Shown: in pieces, positions 56,390-64,000 of the stretch
Layout: the number at the start of each line of letters is the position of its first letter
Numbering within the stretch: position 1 is the stretch's first letter
NCBI GenBank assembly: GCA_934162665.1
Contig: CAKPJN010000004.1
Coordinates: 49,496 to 113,495 of the forward strand
DNA from: an uncultured Bacilli bacterium
GTDB lineage: Bacteria; Bacillota_I; Bacilli_A; RF39; UBA660
DNA length: 64,000 bases
Direction of reading: 5' to 3'
Program-made: the position numbers and the translations under genes
The notes under the pieces: model-generated
Told to the model about the DNA's origin: nothing
Databases searched by the model: none
What the model saw: the letters and a program-made list of their open reading frames with translations, nothing else

Positions 56390-56974
56390 TTATTTCATTT
56401 TATTTTTACTTCGAAATTCTTTTGCATTTTCTAAAATATAATCAATAAATTCGCTCATTGTACAACCATATACGGGTTTATCATATTCATAAACATGTAA
56501 ATGATTTATTATTTTTTCATTTATAAAATTTCTTTTTTTATTCTGTTCAATATGTTTTTCTTTTTGATAACTAATAGCATCTTCGTATGATAAAAATTCA
56601 TATATTCCTCTATTATTAAAATCAGAATGTTCAAAATAATAGTACTTTCCACAGTTTTCATATACTAAATATGTATGAGTAGAATAAGAATTTTCATAAG
56701 GAAATTCAAACCATATATAAAATGTTTTGAAATTATAATTATGTATTTTAAACCAATCCCTTTCTAATTCAACTTGATCCCAGCAATGTCCATATCCTGA
56801 TTGAATTAACCTTTCTGGACTAGAAAGATGCCATTTTGTTTGGCAACTTTCTTGAAATTCTTGATTATCCCATGGGCCATATTCTTTTCCATTATCATCT
56901 ACAAATCCATACTTTATATTTTCATCCATATATTTTAATAATTGTTCTGGCGTCTTAATATCTTTATATTCCAT
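56390..56974 (-). CDS. Transglutaminase-like cysteine-peptidase-fold protein (element copy)
   Basis: 194 residues. Cys in SGYGHCWDQVELERDWF, His in YSTHTYLVYE and Asp in YFEHSDFNN have the order and spacing of a transglutaminase/papain-like Cys-His-Asp triad. A conserved end segment (YDKPVYGCTMSEFIDYILEN) follows. No signal peptide, so it is cytoplasmic. Its close paralogue at 57544-58128 lies just outside the element. ATG follows AGAGGTGG. Substrate unknown. Confidence 0.7.
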   Translation of the reverse strand: MEYKDIKTPEQLLKYMDENIKYGFVDDNGKEYGPWDNQEFQESCQTKWHLSSPERLIQSGYGHCWDQVELERDWFKIHNYNFKTFYIWFEFPYENSYSTHTYLVYENCGKYYYFEHSDFNNRGIYEFLSYEDAISYQKEKHIEQNKKRNFINEKIINHLHVYEYDKPVYGCTMSEFIDYILENAKEFRSKNKMK

Positions 56975-57000
56975 TTTCCACCTCTATATAAATTATACCA

Positions 57001-57027
57001 AAAAAAGTTCTAGTTTTCCTAGAACTT
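57001..57027 (-). terminator. Terminator guarding the right end of element 1
   Basis: Perfect 9-base stem AAGTTCTAG / CTAGAACTT with seven Ts on the minus strand. It lies upstream of the transglutaminase-like gene and would stop leftward transcription entering from the chromosome. Confidence 0.8.
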
Positions 57028-57091
57028 CGCAGTATTTTATATGGAAATTTATTTTGAACAATATTAGAAACTTCTTATTCTTGCACTAAGA

Positions 57092-57095
57092 GAAC
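57092..57095 (+). repeat. Right attachment site core (GAAC) of element 1
   Basis: GAAC directly before CAAATGCTACAGAG, where the reading frame of the binding protein resumes; matches 51480-51483. Confidence 0.7.
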
Positions 57096-57496
57096 CAAAT
57101 GCTACAGAGATCGAGGAACAAGGATACGGTTATGTTGTTGCTAGTGTTGGTAGTCTTGGTGGAGTTGTTCCATATACTTCTTACTCTGCTCGTATTAGCT
57201 ATATAAAAGAAAATAAAGAAGTTATTTCTAACTTTTCAAAAGCTATTCAAGAGGGATTAGACTACGTTCATAATCATACTGATGAGGAAGTTGCGAAAGT
57301 TATACTTAAACAATTCCCTGATACATCTTTAAATGATTTAACAAAAGCAGTTAAAAGATATAGAGAAAATGACACTTGGCCTACTACAACTAAATTTAGT
57401 AAAAAGTCATTTGATCATTTACAAGATATTATGATATCTAATGGTGCTATTTCTGAAAAAGTTAGTTATGATAAATTAATGTATAGTGTTAAGTAA
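57092..57496 (+). pseudogene. ABC transporter substrate-binding protein, 3' part
   Basis: An open frame of 134 codons reading EPNATEIEEQGYGYVVASVG onward to MYSVK and TAA. It completes the NMT1-type domain begun at 50892; joined, the product is about 330 residues, a normal size. It has no ribosome-binding site of its own. Confidence 0.9.
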
Positions 57497-57510
57497 AATT
57501 TATTAATATA

Positions 57511-57545
57511 AAAACTCTTATGATAAAAATCATAGGAGCTTTTTT
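57511..57545 (+). terminator. Terminator after the binding-protein gene
   Basis: CTCtTATGAT / ATCATAGGAG stem with a 4-base loop and six Ts. It overlaps the end of the convergent transglutaminase-like gene. Confidence 0.75.
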
Positions 57546-58128
57546 ATAATTTATTTTTTAGAATTTTAATTTCTTTTCCAGTTTCTAAAATATAATTAAT
57601 AAATTCATTCATATTACAATTATATTTTGGTGTATCATATTCATAAATTCTTATTGCATCTAATTCTTTTCTTTCTATAGATTTTTTCTTTTTATTTGCT
57701 TCAATAAATTTTTGACTTTGAAAGTTAATAGCATCTTCATATGTATCAAATGAATAAATACCTTTATTAGTAAAATCAGCATGTTCAAAATAATGCCATT
57801 TTTCATTTTCTTCATACACCAAGTAGGTATGTGTGGAATAATTATTATCATAAGGTAGTTCAAACCATATATATATAGTTTTAAAGTTGTAATTGTGTTC
57901 CTTAAAGTAAAATCTTTCTAATTCAACTTGATCCCAACAGTGTCCATATTTTACTTTTAATAATCTTTTTGGATTAGAAAGCCTCCATTTTGTTCTGCAG
58001 CCATTTTGAAACTCTTTTTCATTGCTACTATTATATATTTTTCCTTTATCATCTACAAAACCATATTGTATATTATTATTCATATAATCTAATAATTCTG
58101 TTGGTTTTTTTATATCTTCATATTTCAT
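57544..58128 (-). CDS. Transglutaminase-like cysteine-peptidase-fold protein (chromosomal copy)
   Basis: About 194 residues, paralogous along its length to the 56390-56974 product: KYGHCWDQVELERFYF (Cys), YSTHTYLVYEEN (His), YFEHADFTNKG (Asp). Start is the ATG at 58128 (MKYEDIKKPTELLDYM), which has AGGTG upstream and aligns with the start of the paralogue; an earlier ATG adds 13 residues without support. It sits on the opposite strand inside what was an ABC transporter operon, so it looks like an earlier insertion itself. Confidence 0.7.
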   Translation of the reverse strand: MKYEDIKKPTELLDYMNNNIQYGFVDDKGKIYNSSNEKEFQNGCRTKWRLSNPKRLLKVKYGHCWDQVELERFYFKEHNYNFKTIYIWFELPYDNNYSTHTYLVYEENEKWHYFEHADFTNKGIYSFDTYEDAINFQSQKFIEANKKKKSIERKELDAIRIYEYDTPKYNCNMNEFINYILETGKEIKILKNKL

Positions 58129-58311
58129 TTTTTCACCTACTATTTTAAAATAAAGTTTATTATTCATTACAATTACTATTATATATAAATTATAACATAT
58201 TAAGTAATATAGTTCACTTTTTATTGGTTATATTACTTATTTTTATAGTCTTTTTGTCATTGTCACTTTTTTTTATTACTCATAAAATAACAATAGCTAG
58301 GAGGAAATATA

Positions 58312-59061
58312 GTGAAAAATAATATATTAAGTGTTCGTAATTTAAAAAAAATATATCATACTAAAAAAGAAGAAATTTTATCTATTGAAGATGTTAGTTT
58401 CGATATAAAAGAAGGAGAATTTGTATCTATTGTTGGACCTAGTGGTTGTGGAAAATCTACAGTGTTATCTATTCTTTGTGGATTACTTTCTAAGTCAGAT
58501 GGTTCTATAGAAATATCTCAGGATACTATATTAGGATATATGTTACAGGATGATTCTTTATTTTTTTGGAGAACTATTTTAGATAATTGTTTAATTGGTT
58601 TGGAAATAACAGGTAAACTTAATGAGGAAAATAGAAACTATGTAATTGAATTATTAAATAATTATGGTTTAGGTGAATTCATGGATAAATATCCTTCTAA
58701 TCTTTCCGGAGGAATGAGACAAAGAGTTGCTTTAATTAGAACATTAGCTATTAAACCTGATATTTTACTTTTGGATGAACCTATGTCAGCACTTGATTAT
58801 CAATCTCGTTTAGCTATAAGTGATGATATTTATAAAATTATAAAGCAAGAAGGAAAAACAGCTATTATGGTTACCCATGATATAGCTGAAGCCATTAGTA
58901 TGTCTGACAGGGTTATTGTTTTATCTAAAAGACCTGCGACTGTAAAAAAGATTTATGATATTGAACTATCTACTAAATCTACTCCTATAAATAATAGAAA
59001 AGCTAAAGAGTTTTCTAGGTATTATGATAAGATTTGGAGGGATTTGGATGTCCACATATAG
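58312..59061 (+). CDS. ABC transporter ATP-binding protein (SsuB/TauB/ThiZ-like)
   Basis: 249 residues with Walker A VGPSGCGKSTVLS, Q-loop MLQDDSLFFWR, signature LSGGMRQRVALIR, Walker B ILLLDEPMSALD and the His switch MVTHDIAEAI. It would power import by the adjacent permease for the NMT1-type binding protein. Start is GTG after AGGAGG. Intact, but both its partner genes are broken by mobile elements. Confidence 0.95.
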   Translation: MKNNILSVRNLKKIYHTKKEEILSIEDVSFDIKEGEFVSIVGPSGCGKSTVLSILCGLLSKSDGSIEISQDTILGYMLQDDSLFFWRTILDNCLIGLEITGKLNEENRNYVIELLNNYGLGEFMDKYPSNLSGGMRQRVALIRTLAIKPDILLLDEPMSALDYQSRLAISDDIYKIIKQEGKTAIMVTHDIAEAISMSDRVIVLSKRPATVKKIYDIELSTKSTPINNRKAKEFSRYYDKIWRDLDVHI

Positions 59062-59674
59062 TTTAGAGCATAAAAATTATTTAAAAAAGTTAAGGAAAGA
59101 AAAATCAATTGTTTTTATATTTAGATTGTTAATAATATCTGTATTTTTGCTTTTATGGGAATTATTATCTAGATTTCATATTATTAATACCTTTTTATCT
59201 TCTTCTCCTACAAATGTTATTAAAACAGTAATTGGACTATTGCAAGATGGTAGTTTATTTAGACATATTGGAGTAACTATGTATGAAGTTTTGATTAGTT
59301 TTTTTATTGCTACTATTGTTGGTTTAGTTGTCGCAACTATTTTGTGGAGTAATAAAACAATTTCTAAAATTATTGATCCTTATCTTACTATTTTAAATTC
59401 ATTACCTAAAGTAGCACTTGGTCCATTAATTATTATTTGGGTTGGTGCAAGTGTTAATTCAATAATCTTTATGGCTTTATTAATTAGTACATTCGTTACC
59501 ATAATTAATATTTATAATGGATTTATATCTACAGATAAGTCTTATATAACACTTTTGAAATCATTGAAAGCATCTAAATTTCAAATTTTCTATAAAGTAA
59601 TATTGCCAAGTAACTATATCACTATAGTTAATGCTTTGAAAATAAATATTTCAATGAGTTTAATTGGGGCTTAA
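59048..59674 (+). pseudogene. ABC transporter permease, truncated by element 2
   Basis: Starts at the ATG at 59048 (MSTYSLEHKNYLK) after GGAGG, overlapping the ATPase gene by 14 bases. It has membrane segments at about 25-45, 75-100, 105-130 and 135-160, and the EAA-like loop LLKSLKASKFQIFYKVILP. The frame diverges after ISMSLIG, where family members continue with VIVGEF, and stops 1-2 codons later. The last two or three membrane segments are missing and were not found in the rest of the window. Confidence 0.85.
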
Positions 59675-59682
59675 GACAGGTG

Positions 59683-59704
59683 GAGAGAAAACTCTCTATT
59701 TTTT
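59683..59704 (+). terminator. Terminator-like hairpin at the left end of element 2
   Basis: GAGAG-AAAA-CTCTC followed by TATTTTTT on the plus strand. It would stop transcription entering from the transporter operon into the recombinase antisense. Confidence 0.65.
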
Positions 59705-59707
59705 ATG

Positions 59708-61099
59708 CTAGCTTTCGCTAACATTCCAATATATCTTTAGAGTTTTCCCATCTACAATTATTTTATCTAGTAATTGTTCTATAACATTTCTTTTCTCTTT
59801 AAATTCCATATCTTTCCAAACACATTCTAGATTTTTAATCTTATCATAAGTTTTTGTAGTTCTTTCTTTTTGTTTTATTTCTTCTATTTTTTTTGATACA
59901 TCGGATTTTTCACTTTTTAGTCTAGTTATTTCTTTTTTTATTTCATCATTTGCTATATTTTCAGAAAGTAATTGAATCAAATTTTCTATTCGTTTTTGTA
60001 TTTTACTTAATCTATCTTGCAGTTCATCTTCAAGATTTATTTTAGATAAGTTAAATGTTTCTCTAAATAAATCTTCATTTAATGACATTGCAAATAATTG
60101 TTCTAAAAAACTATCTTCAATTTCAAAACTATCTAGTCTTAAATTATCACAATTAGGGTCTTTAATTAATTTGGGTTTACTTTTTTGTTGTGAATAACAA
60201 TAACATATAATTCTTTGTCCCCATTTTTGATAACGATATTTTGCACCACATTTAGCACAATATATTTTTCCTGATAATAAATAATGACTAGCATGTTGAT
60301 TTTTACTTCGTTGTTTTTCTATTTCTTGCAACTGCTCATATTCTTCTTCACTAATTATAGCCTCATGTCTTCCATCATAAAGTTCACCTTTATATGGTAT
60401 TTTGCCTAAATTAGTTTTTGCATTTAATATTCCTTGTATCCAAGATTCATCATACCCAGTTATTTTAGATAGTTCTGGATAACTATACCCCTGAATTCTT
60501 AATCTTTTCATTAAATCAAAAATTTCTTTTCTTTCTTGATTAACTTCTAACATTCCCGTTTCTTTGTTATAGTCATAAGCAAATGGAGTTTTACCACCAC
60601 CACGCCAATAACCATCTTCAGCTCTTTTTTGTAATCCTATTCTTGTTCTTTCTAAAATTGTTTCTCTTTCTAGTTGAGCAAATGTGGCAATAATAGATAG
60701 CATTGCTTCTCCGATTGATGTTTTTGGATCAAAATTCTCAGAATATGAATTAAAAATAACATCATTAGCTTTAAAAACATCATTGATTAGATATAAAGCA
60801 TCTTTTGGATTTCTTGATAATCTATCTAATTTATAAACATAAACACTATCTATTTTTCCATCAATACAATCTTGGATTAATTGTTTTATTGCTGGTCTTT
60901 CTAGTGATGCACCACTAAATCCAGGGTCTTCGTATATTTTATATTCACATTTTATTCCTCTTTCTAAACATTTTGTTTTTACATGAGATTTTAATACTTC
61001 AATTTGAGCAGGAATGGAATATTTTTCAACTTGACTTTCAGTAGATACACGAACATAAATGGCAATTATTTTTTTTACTACTGCTTTTATTTTTTTAAT
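59708..61099 (-). CDS. Serine recombinase of element 2, with apparent ATT start codon
   Basis: 463 residues when read from an ATT at 61099, which is preceded by AGGAGGAG with 6-8 bases spacing. The N-terminal catalytic domain is complete only in this reading: IAIYVRVSTESQVEKYSIPA (catalytic Ser), EDPGFSGASLERP, YVYKLDRLSRNPKDALYLI and MLSIIATFAQLERETILERT. Recombinase domain, zinc ribbon (YCAKCGAKYR) and a coiled coil follow. The first ATG in frame (60703) would delete the whole catalytic N-terminus. Either ATT is used as in infC, or the start has been lost. It is only distantly similar to the element 1 enzyme. Confidence 0.85.
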   Translation of the reverse strand: MKKIKAVVKKIIAIYVRVSTESQVEKYSIPAQIEVLKSHVKTKCLERGIKCEYKIYEDPGFSGASLERPAIKQLIQDCIDGKIDSVYVYKLDRLSRNPKDALYLINDVFKANDVIFNSYSENFDPKTSIGEAMLSIIATFAQLERETILERTRIGLQKRAEDGYWRGGGKTPFAYDYNKETGMLEVNQERKEIFDLMKRLRIQGYSYPELSKITGYDESWIQGILNAKTNLGKIPYKGELYDGRHEAIISEEEYEQLQEIEKQRSKNQHASHYLLSGKIYCAKCGAKYRYQKWGQRIICYCYSQQKSKPKLIKDPNCDNLRLDSFEIEDSFLEQLFAMSLNEDLFRETFNLSKINLEDELQDRLSKIQKRIENLIQLLSENIANDEIKKEITRLKSEKSDVSKKIEEIKQKERTTKTYDKIKNLECVWKDMEFKEKRNVIEQLLDKIIVDGKTLKIYWNVSES

Positions 61100-61192
61100 A
61101 GTATGCTCCTCCTTTTCTTATAAAAGCATTTTTTGTAAAAAAACTTGTAACTACATGATAACATTTTTATACAAAAAATAAAATATTTATAA

Positions 61193-61324
61193 TTAATCGT
61201 ATACTTCGTTTAAATACTTTTTTAGTAGTATATATATTAAAGGATAATTTAATATTATTTCTTTAGGTTCAATTTTCTTTCCGTCTTTATTGTAGTTCTC
61301 AACTCGTACATTGTTCAAAAACAT
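61193..61324 (-). CDS. Small 43-residue protein of element 2
   Basis: MFLNNVRVENYNKDGKKIEP at the start, ending YILLKKYLNEVYD. ATG follows AGGAGAGGTG, a strong ribosome-binding site. It stands where element 1 has its SHOCT-like gene, but sequence similarity is not clear. Unknown function. Confidence 0.55.
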   Translation of the reverse strand: MFLNNVRVENYNKDGKKIEPKEIILNYPLIYILLKKYLNEVYD

Positions 61325-61394
61325 CACCTCTCCTTAAATTATATTTTTTAAATACTTAAAAATGTGTACGTCTCTTGTTTTTACGTCGTTAAAA

Positions 61395-61422
61395 AACGCA
61401 TCAAAATTTATTTTGATGCGTT
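61395..61422 (-). terminator. Terminator of the element 2 DNA-binding-type gene
   Basis: Perfect 12-base stem AACGCATCAAAA / TTTTGATGCGTT with a 4-base loop and a T-run on the minus strand. Confidence 0.9.
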
Positions 61423-61449
61423 CACGCCTACCTAAAGAAATATTATTTA

Positions 61450-61986
61450 TTATTTATACAATGTATCTAAATGATTTTTGTAATACTCTAATTCACTTAA
61501 ATATTCTTTACGATAATACTTTTCATAAATCCATTTAATACCATCACTTCTAATCACTATTTCATTATCTTTTTTATACTTAACATTATTGCCTAATACT
61601 TTTGCCATTTTATGAACAGCTACATCAACTGAATCTCGTGTTTTTTGAAATTGAAACATTATCTCTTTGATAGTCATATCTTCATAATATTTTTCAATAT
61701 GAGTTATTCCTAATTGTTGTTCTAAATTTTTAACTCGTTTTTCAAAAAAATCTATTTCCAAATCAAGATAATATTTTGACTTGTTGAAGTAAACTTCATC
61801 TAACCACATTTTACATTCCAGTGCTATCATCAAATGATTTTGTCCATTTTGAGCAAATCGTGTTTTAAACCAATATTGATGTGGATGTCTTTTCTTAATT
61901 CTTAAAATCAATTTTCGAAATTGTGTATCATTATACCCTAGTTTTGTTTGAATGTCATAAGCATAAAAATATTTGTTTTTTATCAT
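61450..61986 (-). CDS. DNA-binding-type protein of element 2 (paralogue of the element 1 protein)
   Basis: About 178 residues with the same order as the 53931-54452 product: helix-turn-helix-like start (YAYDIQTKLGYNDTQFRKLI), WLDEVYFNKSKYYLDLEIDF, coiled coil, second HTH-like part (IKEIMFQFQKTRDSVDVAVH), and the tail IRSDGIKWIYEKYYRKEYL. Start is the ATG at 61986 after TTGGAG. It follows the conserved structured block. Not recognised as a known replication or transfer protein. Confidence 0.75.
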   Translation of the reverse strand: MIKNKYFYAYDIQTKLGYNDTQFRKLILRIKKRHPHQYWFKTRFAQNGQNHLMIALECKMWLDEVYFNKSKYYLDLEIDFFEKRVKNLEQQLGITHIEKYYEDMTIKEIMFQFQKTRDSVDVAVHKMAKVLGNNVKYKKDNEIVIRSDGIKWIYEKYYRKEYLSELEYYKNHLDTLYK

Positions 61987-62023
61987 AATATTCTCCAATC
62001 TTATTTAGTAGGGAAAATAAAAA

Positions 62024-62100
62024 TATCAAGCATGGTGTTTACACACCCATATCCTTGTTAGGGCATATCCCTAAGACCCTCTAATAGTCTCCGACAGTTT
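62024..62100 (-). other. Conserved structured block, copy 2
   Basis: Minus strand: AAACTGTCGGAGACTAT, GGGTCTTAGGG, perfect inverted repeat TTAGGG-ATATG-CCCTAA, CAAGG, then GGTGT-GTAA-ACACC and CATGCTTGATA. Stem bases differ from copy 1 in step with pairing, while GTCGGAGACTAT, CTAACAAG and CATGCTTGATA are the same. The 600-base gap around it also holds the attenuator and two promoters described separately; nothing else coding was seen in it. Confidence 0.7.
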
Positions 62101-62230
62101 ATTCAATTTTTAATAAAAATTGTTAATTAAATTAATCTTATTTAATTTTTTATTTAATCAACTAATAATTAATAATTGTTAATGTTTTTTAGATAAAATT
62201 CACGCTCCTTTCAATAAAAAAATATAAAAA

Positions 62231-62262
62231 GGGCATAAAAAAAGAGAGAAAATATTCTCCCT
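62231..62262 (-). terminator. Attenuator-like terminator in the element 2 leader
   Basis: AGGGAGAA / TTCTCTC-type stem followed on the minus strand by seven Ts, framed by GGG and CCC. It has the same place relative to the AAAGGAGCGTGA ribosome-binding site as in element 1. Confidence 0.6.
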
Positions 62263-62404
62263 TAAAAATTTAATTTTATGCTTTTTTTATATAATTATTT
62301 ATTAGTGTATGATGAAATATTTTTTCTTTACACTAATATCATATAGGCTAATTATAGTTATTTATATATAAAAATTGCATCCTTTACAATTATCCTATGA
62401 TAGC

Positions 62405-62433
62405 ATTTTAACACTATTTAGAGTGCAAGTAAA
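62405..62433 (-). promoter_or_regulatory. Second (proximal) promoter of the element 2 control module
   Basis: Minus strand TTTACT (62433-62428), 17-base spacer, TAAAAT (62410-62405). The 31 bases at 62384-62414 match 54684-54714 of element 1 at about 27 positions, covering the -10 and the downstream operator-like word. Confidence 0.55.
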
Positions 62434-62508
62434 GTGCAATGTAAGAAATAAAAAATACTTACACTAATGTAAATATTTTTGCCTTATCTATAATTTTCCT
62501 ATATTACC

Positions 62509-62537
62509 ATTTTAACATGATTTTATAGGACAGTCAA
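62509..62537 (-). promoter_or_regulatory. First (distal) promoter of the element 2 control module
   Basis: Minus strand TTGACT (62537-62532), 17-base spacer, TAAAAT (62514-62509), followed by GGTAATATAGG as in element 1. Flanking ACATTTTT and GGACA words also match element 1. Confidence 0.7.
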
Positions 62538-62588
62538 CGGACATTTTTGAAAATAGTATTGCTAAACTAATTATTAAATTGTAATTTA

Positions 62589-63818
62589 TTAAATAATTAA
62601 CTTTTTGTTTTTCTCCTTTAATTTAATTATTAAAACTGAAGTAATATGTGTAATCAGTAGTACTATCAATATGTTTAAATATGGATAATAATTTATATTT
62701 TTATACAACAAAGATATAACAAAAATCACCATAGGATGTATTAAATAATAATATTTAGAATAAGTACCAAATTGGAAATTTAATTTCACACTATTAGTAA
62801 TATAAATAGCCGAAATAAATAAGTAGTAAGTTAATGGTATACAAGATAATAAAATATTACTATTAAGTCTATCAGTATCGTGTAATAATATTGCCTCAAA
62901 AGTTAATAAGAAAAACGAAACAATTAATTTAAGAAAACAATATTTTGAATATGCCTTTTCCTTTGTACCTACATAATAACCTAATACTACATAAAATAAT
63001 CCGAAGAATAAGAAATTTCTTGTAGTAAAGAAAATATTATAATAATAAGATAATGTTCTTTTTATTGATAACGGTAAAACTCCATAATAAGTTTCTGTCG
63101 CTCCAAACAATAATAATATAAAGGAAATTATTAATAAATATTTTATATTAAATTTTTGTTTCCATTTTTTTAAAACAATCAAAGAAAATATTATTGCAGG
63201 AAAATACCATAAATGATAATAAACTCCTGTATAGCATAAAGCAATCAACACTATAATAGGTAGTAATATTATTGATAGAATAATTAGTAAAGGTAAAGTA
63301 ATATTGATTTTTGATATATACTCATTTATGATTGGCAAATACTGAATTATTGTACCTATTATTACAGGTATGTACAACAAACTCCAAGCAAAATATAATG
63401 GTATTGTCTTCTTTATGTATTTTTTTATATAATTTTTATTTTCTTTCTCCTTTTTTGCAACAAAATAGCCAGTTATTATAAAAAATATAGGAACACATAT
63501 TCTTGTAATTATATTATTAAATGCTAGATCTAATTCATTTGAAAAGTTAAGAAACGGACGCAAGTGTAATACAATAATTAAAATTGACGATATGTATTTT
63601 AAAATGTTTAAATTTTGATAATTTAATTTATTTATTCTATAATTTTTATCTATATTTTTTTGAATAAATATTGTAGCAAGACTAAAACAAATTATCATTA
63701 AAACAATAATGAAAGGATAGCCTAAACCATTTTCAATTTGAAACACATTTATCAATTTTAAAAATAATATTAATATAGTTATTATTGATATTATTACTAT
63801 TTCATTTTTATATTTCAT
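62589..63818 (-). CDS. Acyltransferase family 3 membrane protein (VanT N-domain-like)
   Basis: 409 residues with about ten to twelve hydrophobic segments. Features of the acyltransferase 3 family are the early His in KYISSILIIVLHLRPF and the segment ITRICVPIFFIITGYFV, which resembles the membrane part of VanT. Such proteins O-acetylate surface polysaccharides or peptidoglycan. The C-terminus is a short basic tail; no SGNH or racemase domain follows. ATG has a weak AGAAGTGG ribosome-binding site. It may be cargo of element 2 or flanking chromosome. Confidence 0.8.
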   Translation of the reverse strand: MKYKNEIVIISIITILILFLKLINVFQIENGLGYPFIIVLMIICFSLATIFIQKNIDKNYRINKLNYQNLNILKYISSILIIVLHLRPFLNFSNELDLAFNNIITRICVPIFFIITGYFVAKKEKENKNYIKKYIKKTIPLYFAWSLLYIPVIIGTIIQYLPIINEYISKINITLPLLIILSIILLPIIVLIALCYTGVYYHLWYFPAIIFSLIVLKKWKQKFNIKYLLIISFILLLFGATETYYGVLPLSIKRTLSYYYNIFFTTRNFLFFGLFYVVLGYYVGTKEKAYSKYCFLKLIVSFFLLTFEAILLHDTDRLNSNILLSCIPLTYYLFISAIYITNSVKLNFQFGTYSKYYYLIHPMVIFVISLLYKNINYYPYLNILIVLLITHITSVLIIKLKEKNKKLII

Positions 63819-63941
63819 ATTTAAACCACTTCTAACTCAAAAAAATTATTTTCTAACAATTATATTGCATTAATGATATAATCCATAAATAACCTAAAAT
63901 TATTATACTAATTATTATTGTAGTAATTACTAAATTGTAAT

Positions 63942-64000
63942 TTATCTTTTAACTTTTTTAATAAATAGGAAGTAAACGATTATAGGTATTATTATTAAAT
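63942..64000 (-). CDS. C-terminal end of a probable membrane protein (cut by window)
   Basis: The last 18 codons of a leftward frame read LIIIPIIVYFLFIKKVKR and TAA: a hydrophobic helix with a basic tail, as at the end of a polytopic membrane protein such as a polysaccharide flippase or transferase. Too little to identify. Confidence 0.35.
   Translation of the reverse strand, partial: LIIIPIIVYFLFIKKVKR

Larger units (their letters stand above)
51480..57095. mobile_element. Element 1: serine-recombinase integrative element, both ends in view
   Basis: About 5.6 kb inserted in the substrate-binding protein gene. Removing 51484-57095, or equivalently 51480-57091, restores the gene as TTATTT-GAAC-CAAAT, which reads LFEPNATE. 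GAAC is shared at both ends and contains GA, the crossover dinucleotide known for Tn4451 (TnpX) and Tn5397 (TndX) type recombinases. Contents, all minus strand: large serine recombinase, 62-aa small protein, MobC-like protein, DNA-binding-type protein with conserved leader, unknown 200-aa protein, RhuM-like protein, transglutaminase-like protein. No relaxase or conjugation genes, so it is at most mobilizable. Confidence 0.88.
59666..64000. mobile_element. Element 2: serine-recombinase element, right end not in view
   Basis: Begins where the permease frame breaks, near 59666-59670, with the recombinase 3' end close to the junction as in element 1. Contents on the minus strand: serine recombinase, 43-aa small protein, DNA-binding-type protein, the conserved control module, then an acyltransferase gene that may be cargo. 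The missing permease end was not found before position 64000, so the element is longer than 4.3 kb or the flank was lost. Confidence 0.7.

Overview
The window is very AT-rich and coding-dense, with short spacers and strong Shine-Dalgarno sequences. Gene content points to a low-GC Bacillota of the Bacilli / Mollicutes-like type, of the kind known mostly from uncultured gut genomes. It has LtaS, GatCAB, PrkC/PrpC, a sortase and LCP proteins, and also sporulation genes (cotE, spoVAC-AD-AE, spoIIAA, a sigma-F-like gene). The genetic code is standard: TGA acts as a stop, since rlmN/prpC and prpC/prkC are joined by ATGA overlaps.

Layout. 1-3 kb: khpA (partial) and rpsP behind a near-consensus promoter, the spore coat gene cotE, a P-loop kinase-like gene and a frameshifted surface protein. 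3-6.1 kb, minus strand: a sporulation cluster in which the sigma-F-like factor is split over two overlapping reading frames, SpoIIAA lacks its phosphorylatable serine, and spoIIAB is absent; Spo0A-box-like sites lie upstream. 6.1-26.5 kb, mostly minus strand: housekeeping and envelope genes (lipid kinase, LtaS, BrkB-like protein, a sensor protein with degenerate GGDEF, gatCAB, ligA, galU, pcrA, a sigma-70 factor) and one GH3 gene broken by a TGA. 26.6-38.6 kb: a 3D-domain protein, the rpe-rsgA-prkC-prpC-rlmN-fmt block, a possible ADP-ribosyltransferase-fold protein, a glycosyltransferase and an O-antigen-ligase-like protein. 38.7-50.7 kb: a cell-surface region with PASTA proteins, a PemK/XRE fusion, a large glucosaminidase, an LCP protein with tandem repeats, and a sortase beside a thioester/Cna-B adhesin.

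50.9-64 kb: an ABC transporter operon (NMT1-type binding protein, ATPase, permease) broken by two unrelated-looking serine-recombinase elements. Element 1 (about 51.48-57.09 kb) has both ends in view and sits in the binding-protein gene at a GAAC/GA site. Element 2 starts in the permease gene near 59.67 kb and has no recognisable right end before the window stops. The elements share a control module: promoter, attenuator-like terminator, strong ribosome-binding site, conserved structured block, and a paralogous DNA-binding-type protein. This module and the modified sigma-F circuit are the two most interesting systems seen. No tRNA, rRNA or CRISPR array was recognised.
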